From positions 14,969 to 49,017 of the forward strand of contig CAJUFO010000028.1 of assembly GCA_910585615.1 (NCBI GenBank): 34,049 nucleotides of DNA, written 5' to 3'. The translations under genes and the position numbers were made by a program. This DNA is from an uncultured Acetatifactor sp. GTDB taxonomy: Bacteria > Bacillota > Clostridia > Lachnospirales > Lachnospiraceae. Every line of letters begins with the position of its first letter. The stretch's first letter is position 1. Under the pieces are notes generated by a model. It was not told where the DNA came from, made no database searches, and saw only the letters and a program-made list of their open reading frames with translations. Shown here one piece after another: positions 7,382 to 15,248 of this stretch.

Positions 7382-8320
7382 TTAGAATAGTCTCATATCG
7401 GTGACTTTCGCCGAAATCTTATTGGAAATCAGCACCAGGATAAAGCCGAAGATTGACTTCATCAGGCCGATGGAGGTCGCGAAGGAATACCTCCCCAGCT
7501 GCATGCCGTAACGGTACACGTATGTATCGATGTTCTCGTACACTTCCTGGGTCAGCGGATTACCGATCAGCAGCTGCTGTTCGAATCCGGCGTTCAGGAT
7601 GCCGCCGATGCCCATGATGAACAGCATGATCACCGTAGGCGCGATGCCGGGCAGCGTGATGTGCCAAGCCTTGCCGAACCGCCCCAGGCCGTCCACGGAT
7701 CCGGCCTCATACAGAGTGCCGTCCACGCCTGCGATGGCTGAAATGTAGATGATGGCGGACCAGCCCACATCCTTCCAGATATTGGAGGTGGTCAGGATTC
7801 CCCAGAAATAATTCTTCTCGTTCAGGAAAGCGATTGGCTTGTCGATCACTCCCATGTTCAGCAGCAGCTCATTGATGTTGCCGTCCGTCCCGAGCAGCGT
7901 GAACAGGATGCTGGCCACCACCACCCAGGAGATGAAGTAAGGCAGATAGGAAATCGTCTGTACCACCTTTTTGAACAGCGTGTGATGGATTTCATTCAAC
8001 AGCAGCGCGAAGACGATGGGCGCCACGAACCCTATGGTCATGGACAGACCGCTGATCACCAGCGTGTTGCGGAACACCCGCCCCATGTCCGGGAGCTGGA
8101 AGAAATCGATCCAGTACTTGAGGCCCACGAACTTACAGTCCACCAGGCTCTGCCCCGGCGTGTAGTCGAAGAAGGCTATGACATTTCCCAGCATGGGAAT
8201 GTAGCAGAATATGATGGCCCACAGGATGGCAACCGCGCTGATGGCCCACATCTGTCTCTGTGTCCGGAAGGATCTGATCAGTTCCTTCCTGTTTTTGGCT
8301 CTTTGTTCTTTACTTTTCAT
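7382..8320 (-). CDS. sugar ABC transporter permease, LplB type
   Basis: A 312-residue inner-membrane permease, the LplB-type partner of the next gene. It has a charged N-terminus, then six membrane spans beginning at about residue 27, and the EAA loop EAGSVDGLGRFGKAWHITLP at about 200-220. The sequence ends in the characteristic ...KVTDMRLF. The start has an ideal AGGAGG four bases before ATG. It follows the binding-protein gene after 127 bases that contain a strong hairpin, and is followed immediately by the second permease. Confidence 0.94.
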   Translation of the reverse strand: MKSKEQRAKNRKELIRSFRTQRQMWAISAVAILWAIIFCYIPMLGNVIAFFDYTPGQSLVDCKFVGLKYWIDFFQLPDMGRVFRNTLVISGLSMTIGFVAPIVFALLLNEIHHTLFKKVVQTISYLPYFISWVVVASILFTLLGTDGNINELLLNMGVIDKPIAFLNEKNYFWGILTTSNIWKDVGWSAIIYISAIAGVDGTLYEAGSVDGLGRFGKAWHITLPGIAPTVIMLFIMGIGGILNAGFEQQLLIGNPLTQEVYENIDTYVYRYGMQLGRYSFATSIGLMKSIFGFILVLISNKISAKVTDMRLF

Positions 8321-8354
8321 CTACCCCTCCTGAATCCTTATTCCCGTGAAGCGC

Positions 8355-8384
8355 AATGGGGGGTTGCCGAAGCCGCCCCCCATT
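8355..8384. promoter_or_regulatory. intercistronic hairpin between binding protein and permeases
   Basis: AATGGGGGG at 8355-8363 pairs perfectly with CCCCCCATT at 8376-8384 across a 12-nt loop. No T-tract follows on the minus strand. A second smaller stem (GCAGGC/GCCTGC) lies at about 8400-8430. Such hairpins often stabilise the upstream binding-protein mRNA and lower permease expression; that role is inferred. Confidence 0.65.
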
Positions 8385-8447
8385 GACATTTCCAACGTCC
8401 GCAGGCCCCGCCGCAAAGCATCGCCTGCAGACAAGCCTTACTATGTA

Positions 8448-10265
8448 TTAGCCGTTGTACTTCTCCGCGTTGCTGTCGTGCTGGGACTTCACGTACTCCG
8501 TGATCTCCTCCAGGCCCAACTGGTTACAGGTCTCTCTGTACTCATAGAAGATGCTCTCGCAGGCCTCCTCGGACTCCGCAGTGACCATGTTGGCCCATGC
8601 CTCCTCCAGCTTGGACTTCACGTTCTCGTTCTTGGTGGTGATGTCCTGGGTAGCGTCCCAGGTCACTGCGAACAGGGAAGTGTCCTGCATGGGAGCGGTG
8701 TAGAAGCCCCAGCTGAGCTTCACGCCCTCATTGGAGAACTCGCCCGTGTCCGGATTCACCGGCCAGTAGTCGTAGATGGATACATGGGACACTCTGGGAT
8801 CGATCAGGTCAAAGTTCTGCAGCTCATTGGTGTAGAGCCAGTTGCCGTTGAGGGCGATGGAGTAGATGCCCGCGCCGTTCTTCTCCTTCAGGTCGTGGTA
8901 GGAACCGATCTCCTCTTTCCTGTCCACGTCCAGGATGACATCCTTCATGAGCCATGTGCCGGCCTTGATGTCCACACAGTCCTCGACCCACTCGCCGTCC
9001 ACCCAGTTGCCTACCTTAGTGTCTTCCTTGGCGATATCCCACACATTGTCCGCAGAGGGAGCGCCCCAGCCGATGACGAAGTTGCCCAGCTCGCTGTTCT
9101 CCCAGTTCAGATATCTCATGACCATGCCCAGATCCTTACACTTGTCGGTGACGATGCAGCGGTAGCTTCCCAGGAACCTGGAGGTCAGCAGGGTGGTGTC
9201 CTCCATGGAAAGGCCCTCCGCATGGACGGAGACATTGGCGATCCTCTTCTCCAGCTCCCAGTTCTCAGCATCCTGCGTAGCCCAGTACTGGTGCCCCCCC
9301 GTCCATCCGTACCACCATGCGTCGCAGTTCCCTACGATGGTGCCGTTGTGGATATCGGTCATCAGCTTCTCGTAATCGGTGCTCAGGAAGGAAGGGTCTA
9401 TGATCTCCTCCCGGAACAGCTTGTTCATGAACTTGGCCATCTCCAGGCCCTCGTCCGTATTCAGCCAGTGGGTCATCTCGCCGCTGGCCTCGTCATACTT
9501 GTAGCCGCCGATGAAGCCGTAAGCGCCCAGCATGCCGTTCAGAAGGTTCTGTCCCTTCTTGTCGGTGGCGGACAGGCCGTAAGTCTTGTTGCCATTGTCG
9601 TCCGTGGGATGGTTTGCCAGGACTTTCTTCAGCACCTCATAGTACTCCTCCGGGGTCTCGTAAATCTTGTCCTCGCCCAGCTCCTTCCAGTAGTCGTAGC
9701 GGATGCCGAAGTCGCTTCCGGCCACGTTCACGTTGTCGCCGTAGAGGGTGGCCAGCTTGTAGACCTTGCCGTCGCTGCTCTTCATCATGTTCATGTACTT
9801 GCCGTAGCGGCGGGTGATGTTGTCGCCGTACTTTTCCAGGGCCTCGGTCAGGTCAAGGGCCTTACCCTGAGCGATGAACTTCTCCGCCATGTCATCGGTC
9901 ATGTTGGTGATGATGGCGGGATAGTCTCCGCTGGTGAGCCACAGCTGCAGCTGCTGGTCCATCTCCATGTTGCTGTACTGGAAGTTGATCTGGACGTTCA
10001 TGTTGTCCAGCAGCCATTTATCCATGACCGCTTTGCCGCCCTTCTCGTCGGCCTCCAGCTCCTGCTGGTCTCCCATGCCGGCATATACATCCAGCACCAG
10101 GGTCTCCTCAGGCACTACCCAGCCCCACTCATTGGGCTCTCCCTTCAGGTCGGCAGATGACAGGTCCTGCTCCTTGCCGCCCCCTCCCGAACCCTTGCCG
10201 CAGCCTGTCAGCATGGAAAACGCCATGGCGCCGGTCAGAAGCATTGCTAAGACTTTCTTCTTCAT
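8448..10265 (-). CDS. extracellular sugar-binding lipoprotein, LplA type
   Basis: A 605-residue solute-binding protein. A lipoprotein signal with lipobox LTGC places the lipidated cysteine at residue 22, followed by a Gly-rich spacer. The length and the paired LplB/LplC-type permeases fit the large LplA-like binding proteins of Firmicutes, which capture complex oligosaccharides. The start is ATG 10265, preceded by AAGGAGGG; an ATG 24 bases further upstream overlaps the ribosome binding site region and is unlikely. The gene opens the operon binding protein - LplB - LplC - glycosidase-like protein, and has its own promoter with a LacI-type half-site between its boxes. Confidence 0.93.
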   Translation of the reverse strand: MKKKVLAMLLTGAMAFSMLTGCGKGSGGGGKEQDLSSADLKGEPNEWGWVVPEETLVLDVYAGMGDQQELEADEKGGKAVMDKWLLDNMNVQINFQYSNMEMDQQLQLWLTSGDYPAIITNMTDDMAEKFIAQGKALDLTEALEKYGDNITRRYGKYMNMMKSSDGKVYKLATLYGDNVNVAGSDFGIRYDYWKELGEDKIYETPEEYYEVLKKVLANHPTDDNGNKTYGLSATDKKGQNLLNGMLGAYGFIGGYKYDEASGEMTHWLNTDEGLEMAKFMNKLFREEIIDPSFLSTDYEKLMTDIHNGTIVGNCDAWWYGWTGGHQYWATQDAENWELEKRIANVSVHAEGLSMEDTTLLTSRFLGSYRCIVTDKCKDLGMVMRYLNWENSELGNFVIGWGAPSADNVWDIAKEDTKVGNWVDGEWVEDCVDIKAGTWLMKDVILDVDRKEEIGSYHDLKEKNGAGIYSIALNGNWLYTNELQNFDLIDPRVSHVSIYDYWPVNPDTGEFSNEGVKLSWGFYTAPMQDTSLFAVTWDATQDITTKNENVKSKLEEAWANMVTAESEEACESIFYEYRETCNQLGLEEITEYVKSQHDSNAEKYNG

Positions 10266-10337
10266 TATCCTTTCCCTCCTTAATTTCATGCGAATCTCTC
10301 CGCGGTTTTATCAACAGTCTTGACAGACTTGCCAATC

Positions 10338-10365
10338 TATATATGTAGCGATTAAATCTTGCCAA
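10338..10365 (-). promoter_or_regulatory. promoter of the sugar transport operon
   Basis: On the minus strand TTGGCA (10360-10365) and TATATA (10338-10343) are 16 bp apart. TATAGA shifted by two bases gives 18 bp. The spacer contains the operator-like site at 10344-10355. It lies about 75 bases before the binding-protein start. Confidence 0.65.
10344..10355. promoter_or_regulatory. putative LacI-family operator in the transporter promoter
   Basis: TGTAGCGATTAA matches TTAAACGATTAA, the reverse complement of the site found twice upstream of lacI, at 9 of 12 positions, with one half-site (CGATTAA) perfect. It lies between the -35 and -10 boxes, where a repressor would block RNA polymerase. Confidence 0.5.
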
Positions 10366-10394
10366 AAACCGGATAAACGGCATGGCCGGCCGTA

Positions 10395-11444
10395 CTAGTC
10401 CTCGTACCCGAAGGTCTCCCGCTCTACGATCCGGCAGGGCAGCTCCTCCCTGTGACAGCATGCCTGCCCTCCCGCCGCCAGGGCGATCAGCTTCTCCGCC
10501 GCCCGCTGCCCGATCTCCACCAAAGGGATGCTGATGGACGTCAGCGCCGGCTCCACGAAACCGCACAGCTCTATATCATCGAATCCGATGAGGACGACTT
10601 CCTCCCCGATGGAAACGCCCAGCTCCTTCAACACCTTCATGGCGCCCACCGCCATCCAGTCGTTCATGCAGAACAGCGCGTCCGGCCGCTCCTCCAGCGC
10701 CATCAGCTTCCGGCAGGCCAGCTCCCCGGAGCGGTCGCTCCAGTCGCCGTATACAATCAGCTCCGGATCCAGGACAGCCCCGGCATCCATCAGCGCCGTC
10801 TGATACCCCATCAGGCGCTTGTAGGCGGGAACCGATTCCACCGGGCCGCTGATCAGCCCTATCCGCCTGCGGCCCTGCCGCAGCATGGCTTCCACCGCCC
10901 GGGTGGCCACCCGCTGATTGTCATTGTTGACCATGTAATCCCCGGGGTTCTTGGTATAGCTGTAGGCGTATACCAGAGGGATGTCCGTCTGGAGCAGCCC
11001 TGTGATGTCCCGGTCATGCATCCCCACATAGATGATGCCGCAGGCTCCTACCATCCGGAAGATTTCCACCTTGTCCCTGATTTCATCGCGGTAGTCCATG
11101 ACCAGGCTGTAGTCCTGCCTGCCCTCCCGCCAGATCCTGCTGTTCAGGTTCAGGTCTCCCAGGAGAATCTGGTAATTCTCCCTGTCCGCCGTCTGGTTGA
11201 TGCCCTGGACGATGTTGTTGACCTGGAAGGTGGCGATGTCCTCCGAAATGATGCCTATGATGTTGCTCCTGCTGGACCGCAGCGCCCTGGCCGCGATGTT
11301 GGGCTGGTATCCCAGTTCCCTGGCCGCCATGCGCACCTTCTTCGCCACTCCTGCGCTGACCTTGTTCTCCTTATTGTTCATCACATAGGAGACCGTTGCC
11401 GTGGAAACGCCCGCCCGCTCCGCCACATCCTTTAACGTAGCCAT
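10395..11444 (-). CDS. LacI-family transcriptional regulator
   Basis: A 349-residue DNA-binding repressor. The N-terminal LacI HTH is complete (ATLKDVAERAGVSTATVSYVMNN, residues 2-24), followed by the hinge helix region (PNIAARALRSSRS, about 48-60). The periplasmic-binding-protein-like effector domain spans about 62-340, with landmarks YKRLMGYQTAL, ALFCMNDWMAVGAM and LIGFDDIELC. The start ATG has AGGTGG upstream. It sits between the transporter operon and the divergent GH127-type gene. Identical operator-like sites flank its own promoter, so it most likely represses itself and both arms of the locus. The ligand is probably a released sugar or oligosaccharide (inference). Confidence 0.95.
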   Translation of the reverse strand: MATLKDVAERAGVSTATVSYVMNNKENKVSAGVAKKVRMAARELGYQPNIAARALRSSRSNIIGIISEDIATFQVNNIVQGINQTADRENYQILLGDLNLNSRIWREGRQDYSLVMDYRDEIRDKVEIFRMVGACGIIYVGMHDRDITGLLQTDIPLVYAYSYTKNPGDYMVNNDNQRVATRAVEAMLRQGRRRIGLISGPVESVPAYKRLMGYQTALMDAGAVLDPELIVYGDWSDRSGELACRKLMALEERPDALFCMNDWMAVGAMKVLKELGVSIGEEVVLIGFDDIELCGFVEPALTSISIPLVEIGQRAAEKLIALAAGGQACCHREELPCRIVERETFGYED

Positions 11445-11541
11445 GCCGCCACCTCTCTTTCCGCGCCCTGTCCCGACAGCCCGGAAGCCTTATCCCGGCT
11501 CCGCGCCCCGCTGTCAGCAGGCAGGGGCATGTCAGAGGGCT

Positions 11542-11553
11542 TTAATCGTTTAA
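11542..11553. promoter_or_regulatory. putative LacI-family operator in the lacI leader
   Basis: TTAATCGTTTAA, a near-palindrome centred on CG (one mismatch between half-sites). It is identical to the site at 11738-11749 and lies about 135 bases downstream of the predicted lacI transcription start. The centre-to-centre distance of the two sites is 196 bp. Confidence 0.65.
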
Positions 11554-11689
11554 CTCTGTCCCATCCATTCCATCCATTGTCCTGTTCTCCTCCGATAACA
11601 GATTGGAACATGGTCTGTACCAATTTGCCAAGCATTTTTACAAAATATGACTGTTTCACCAACCTTTTGGCTTCTATCCCTTGTAGCAC

Positions 11690-11719
11690 ATTATAACGCC
11701 TTCCTTGTCTCCCTGTCAA
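11690..11719 (-). promoter_or_regulatory. consensus promoter of lacI
   Basis: On the minus strand TTGACA (11714-11719) and TATAAT (11690-11695) are both perfect consensus hexamers, 18 bp apart. The transcript would start near 11683, giving a leader of about 240 nt containing one operator-like site. Confidence 0.8.
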
Positions 11720-11737
11720 TTCCGCATTTTTCACAAG

Positions 11738-11749
11738 TTAATCGTTTAA
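11738..11749. promoter_or_regulatory. putative LacI-family operator between divergent promoters
   Basis: TTAATCGTTTAA, the same 12-mer as at 11542-11553. It lies 18 bp upstream of the lacI -35 box and directly before the -35 box of one GH127-gene promoter candidate, so a bound repressor could affect both directions. Confidence 0.65.
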
Positions 11750-11752
11750 ATT

Positions 11753-11798
11753 TTGTGCAAATTTTACATTGATTTTATAATTTTCATATTTATATAAT
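11753..11798 (+). promoter_or_regulatory. promoter region of the GH127-type gene
   Basis: Two overlapping candidates read to the right. One is TTGTGC (11753-11758), 17 bp, TATAAT (11776-11781). The other is TTGATT (11769-11774), 18 bp, TATAAT (11793-11798). Both -10 boxes are perfect. The leader contains a strong hairpin at about 11814-11842 (GGGCTA with TAGCCC around CGGCAG-GA-CTGCCG) and an AAAGGAG site before the start codon. Confidence 0.7.
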
Positions 11799-11886
11799 AA
11801 TTCTATATATTGGGGGGCTACGGCAGGACTGCCGCTATAGCCCTTCGCCGGAGGGAGGGGAACTCCCGCCGCAGAAAGGAGAATCT

Positions 11887-14800
11887 ATGTCCACTACCAC
11901 GAAATCCACCAACCATCCGTCGGCCCCCCTTCTGGCCCGCTACGATTTCACCGGCGTCAGCAGCACCATCGCCCCAGACCAGACAGGGAACGGCTTCGCC
12001 GGCGTCATCAGGGGCTGCGACAGAGGCGGCGCCTTTATGGAGGAGGACACTGTCTTCGGCCATACGCTCCCCGTGCTCAGGCTCACCGGAACCGGGCAGG
12101 GCGGCTATCTGCAGCTGCCGGACGGCGTGCTGAACGGCGCCGAGGGCGTCACCGTCAGCTTCTACTGCAGGATAGACAGCGTCACGGAGTACGCCAATCT
12201 CTTCTCCTTCGGCACGGACAACTGCTTCTATCTCTCCGTGCTGCCCGGAGAAGAGGAGGAGGCCGGGGCCTTCCTCTCCCCCTGCGCCACGGCCGGCGGC
12301 AGGAGCCAGGAGGCATGCCTGCAGGAGTGGGTCCCGGTTCCCCTGGGGCGCTGGTTCCACATGGCAGTGTCCTTCGGCAATGGCCTCCCCGCCCCCATAG
12401 AGCTCTACATCGACGGCGAAAAGCGGGCGGAGCTCGTCCACCGGCGCATGGAGGCGAGGGCCCTGGAGGGCGCGGCGGAGAATGATTTCGGCTTCGGCGC
12501 CTTCGCCCTGGCCCCTCTGGCAGCGTCCTTCACGGACATCCGGATATTCGGCGGCGTATTGGATAAGGAGGAGATGGCCTCCCTGTTCCACATCGAGCCC
12601 GGGGAAAGGCTGCGCCTGGAAGCCAGGAACCTGGAAGCCCTTTTTGAGGCGCCTCTGGAGACGCCGCCCCTCCTGCCCGGAGCCGGACAGTTGGGGGCGG
12701 AGATCGTCTGGAAGAGCCTGACGCCGGAAATCGTCTCGGATGAGGGCCTGTTCCAGCGCCCCGCCCCGGGGAGCCCTGCCCTGGAGGGGGCGCTTCGGGC
12801 CGTCCTGACCTTCCAGGGCCAGAGCGCATCCCGGGATTTCTCCTTCCGGATCCCTCCCCTTCCGGAGGACGCGGAAATCGCGGAGGCGGACGCCGCCCGG
12901 GTAAAACTGCCTTTCCCGGGACATGTGGTGTCAGATCTGGATCTGCCGGAGAAGGGAGAAGACGGTTCTGTCTTCCATTGGGAGAGCAGCCGCCCCGAGC
13001 TCATGGACCATCAGGGACATCTGCTCCACAGGCCGGAGGGGGACGCCGCCTCCCTGACCCTGACCCTCACCGCGACCTACAAAACCGCCCGGGCCTCCAG
13101 GGAGTTCCGGGTGCGGCTGCTGCCCGACGCCTGCCGGAGCCTCCCCCGAATGGAGTACATCCCCGCGGCTCCTCTGCCCCGGCCCGCCTCCCCGGAGGAG
13201 GGCAGCGCCTCCGTTAGCCCTGTCCCCACCCTCCAGGCTGCCCCCGCGGCCAGGGACCGCGTCCGGCTGGGACAGGACAGCGTCTTCCATGAGAACCAGG
13301 AGCGCTGCCTGGCCTATCTGCGCCTGCTGGACGCGGACAGGATGCTCTACAATTTCCGCAGGGCCTTCGGCGTCTCCACGAAAGACGCCATGCCTCTGGG
13401 CGGCTGGGAGGAGCCCTCGGGGCTTCTCAGGGGTCATTCCACCGGGCATTTCCTGTCGGCCCTGGCCCACGCCTTCGCCTCCACGGGGGAGCAGGGCTTC
13501 CGGGAGAAGGCGGAGTACATGATCGGCGAGCTGTGCGGGCTCCAGGACACTGCCCTGGGGGATCCGGCGGCCTTCCGGACAGCCTGCTCTCCCTCCAATG
13601 CGGTGCAGTCCCTCTGGAGCAGGACGCCGGGCACCTGGGGCAGGGGCTTCCTGAGCGCCTACTCCCCGGACCAGTTCGCCCTGCTGGAGGAGTACACGCC
13701 CTATGCCACCATATGGGCCCCCTACTATACCCTGCATAAAATCCTGGCGGGCCTGATCGACTGCCATCTGCTGGCGGGCAGCGCCAATGCCCTGTCCTGC
13801 GCCTGCGGCATCGCGGACTGGGTGCACGCCAGGCTCTCCGCCACCAGCAGGGAGCAGCGGGAGAAGATGTGGAAGATGTACATCGCCGGAGAGTACGGCG
13901 GCATGAACGAGTCACTGAGCAGGCTCTATGAAATCACGGGGAAAGCGGAGTACCTGGAGACGGCCCGGATGTTCGACAACGCCGCCCTGTTCCAGGGGCT
14001 GGCCCACGGCAGGGACACCATCACCGGCATCCACGCCAACCAGCACATCCCCCAGATCATCGGGGCCATGGAGGAATTCCGGGCCACCGGCGACCCCTGC
14101 TATTACCATCTGGCCCGGAATTTCTGGGAGCTGGTGGTGAACCGGTACATGTACTCCATCGGCGGCGTGGGGCGCGGCGAGAACTTCCGGGAGCCCGGGC
14201 TTCTGGCGAAGAACATCGAGGGCGGACGCAACTGTGAGACCTGCGCCACCTACAACATGCTGAAGCTCACGGGTATGCTGTACGGATACGCCCCGGACCA
14301 CAGCGAGTACATGGACTATTACGAACGGGCCATGGCCAACCATATCGCGGCCAGCCAGAACCCCACGGTCAGGAAATCCGCCCACCACGGGGTGACCTAC
14401 ATGCTGCCCATCGGGCCGGGGGCCAGGAGAGAGTACGGCAACGACTACGACGACTTCACCTGCTGCCACGGCACGGGCATGGAGAACCATGTACGGTACG
14501 CCGAACATATCTATCACCATGGGCCGGAGGACACCTTGTACGTGAACCTGTTCCTGCCGTCGGTGTACGACTGGAAAGAAAAAGGCGTGGAGCTGACCAT
14601 GGAAAGCCCCTTCCCCTCCCAGAGCTGCAGCATCAGGGTGCAGGTCACCGGGGACGGCGCAGCGCCTTCGTCCGGCCGGATCCCCCTGAAGCTGAAGGTG
14701 CGGATTCCCTACTGGTGCCGGGAGGCTTTCCGGATCCTGGTAAACGGCCAGGCCCTTCCCGGGGCGGCGCCTGGAGAAGGATATTATCCGCTGGAGAGGA

Positions 14801-15102
14801 GCTTCGGGGACGGGGACATCATCACGGTGGAGACGCCCTATTCGCTGCACCTGTGCTATACGGAAGACCCTTACGAGGGATATCCGGCGGCCAGCGTGAT
14901 GTACGGGCCCCTGGTGATGACGGCGCTGAGCGGCGCCACGGATTGGATCCGGCTGAACCTCCCTCCGGCGCTGGAGGATGCTTTCGCCATCGGCTGGGAA
15001 GAAGGGATGCCCGTGCTGTGGTATGACGACCTGAAGTTCGTGCCCTCCTACGCGGCCCGGAACGCGGCGTATCATACTTATTTCCAGATCTGCCTGAGCT
15101 GA
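11887..15102 (+). CDS. GH127/GH146-type beta-L-arabinofuranosidase with LamG-like domain
   Basis: A 1071-residue enzyme with no signal peptide, hence cytoplasmic. A LamG/concanavalin-like domain fills about residues 15-230, then two atrophied bacterial Ig-like domains (about 235-330 and 335-415), then the DUF1680 (GH127-type) catalytic module from about 455 to the C-terminus, with its beta-sandwich tail. By comparison with HypBA1 the retaining Cys mechanism is intact: acid/base E765 (GRGENF), zinc ligands E784 and C786 (NCETC), and the CC pair C859-C860 (TCCHGTG), the first being the nucleophile. Spacing between these matches HypBA1 closely. It would release terminal L-arabinofuranose from imported oligosaccharides. 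GH146 cannot be excluded. It is divergent from lacI and preceded by an operator-like site. Confidence 0.92.
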   Translation: MSTTTKSTNHPSAPLLARYDFTGVSSTIAPDQTGNGFAGVIRGCDRGGAFMEEDTVFGHTLPVLRLTGTGQGGYLQLPDGVLNGAEGVTVSFYCRIDSVTEYANLFSFGTDNCFYLSVLPGEEEEAGAFLSPCATAGGRSQEACLQEWVPVPLGRWFHMAVSFGNGLPAPIELYIDGEKRAELVHRRMEARALEGAAENDFGFGAFALAPLAASFTDIRIFGGVLDKEEMASLFHIEPGERLRLEARNLEALFEAPLETPPLLPGAGQLGAEIVWKSLTPEIVSDEGLFQRPAPGSPALEGALRAVLTFQGQSASRDFSFRIPPLPEDAEIAEADAARVKLPFPGHVVSDLDLPEKGEDGSVFHWESSRPELMDHQGHLLHRPEGDAASLTLTLTATYKTARASREFRVRLLPDACRSLPRMEYIPAAPLPRPASPEEGSASVSPVPTLQAAPAARDRVRLGQDSVFHENQERCLAYLRLLDADRMLYNFRRAFGVSTKDAMPLGGWEEPSGLLRGHSTGHFLSALAHAFASTGEQGFREKAEYMIGELCGLQDTALGDPAAFRTACSPSNAVQSLWSRTPGTWGRGFLSAYSPDQFALLEEYTPYATIWAPYYTLHKILAGLIDCHLLAGSANALSCACGIADWVHARLSATSREQREKMWKMYIAGEYGGMNESLSRLYEITGKAEYLETARMFDNAALFQGLAHGRDTITGIHANQHIPQIIGAMEEFRATGDPCYYHLARNFWELVVNRYMYSIGGVGRGENFREPGLLAKNIEGGRNCETCATYNMLKLTGMLYGYAPDHSEYMDYYERAMANHIAASQNPTVRKSAHHGVTYMLPIGPGARREYGNDYDDFTCCHGTGMENHVRYAEHIYHHGPEDTLYVNLFLPSVYDWKEKGVELTMESPFPSQSCSIRVQVTGDGAAPSSGRIPLKLKVRIPYWCREAFRILVNGQALPGAAPGEGYYPLERSFGDGDIITVETPYSLHLCYTEDPYEGYPAASVMYGPLVMTALSGATDWIRLNLPPALEDAFAIGWEEGMPVLWYDDLKFVPSYAARNAAYHTYFQICLS

Positions 15103-15123
15103 GGCTCCGGTCACACAATGTCT

Positions 15124-15169
15124 ATGGGCGCGGGAATTTCTGCCTGACGGCAGCGCTTCCCGCGCCCAT
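15124..15169. terminator. hairpin between convergent genes
   Basis: A perfect 13-bp GC-rich stem (15124-15136 with 15157-15169) encloses a second stem, CTGCC-TGAC-GGCAG at 15140-15153. No T-tract follows. A second imperfect inverted repeat (arms about 15181-15202 and 15223-15243) stands next to it. Together they fill the 146-base gap between the convergent GH127-type gene and the binding-lipoprotein gene, and probably end both transcripts. Confidence 0.6.
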
Positions 15170-15248
15170 CCCATATCTCCGGTACACCAGTGCATGAATT
15201 CCCGAGTGCTGATTGCTCAAGGATTCATGCATCGGTGCACTAGCCTGT

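Noticed and set aside
8346..10160. 604-codon plus-strand frame opposite the binding-protein gene
   Set aside because: It is the antisense shadow of the LplA-like gene, Val/Leu/His-rich with no start signal.
11818..12924. Minus-strand frames opposite the GH127-type gene
   Set aside because: GC-rich antisense frames without homology; the plus-strand protein carries all catalytic motifs.
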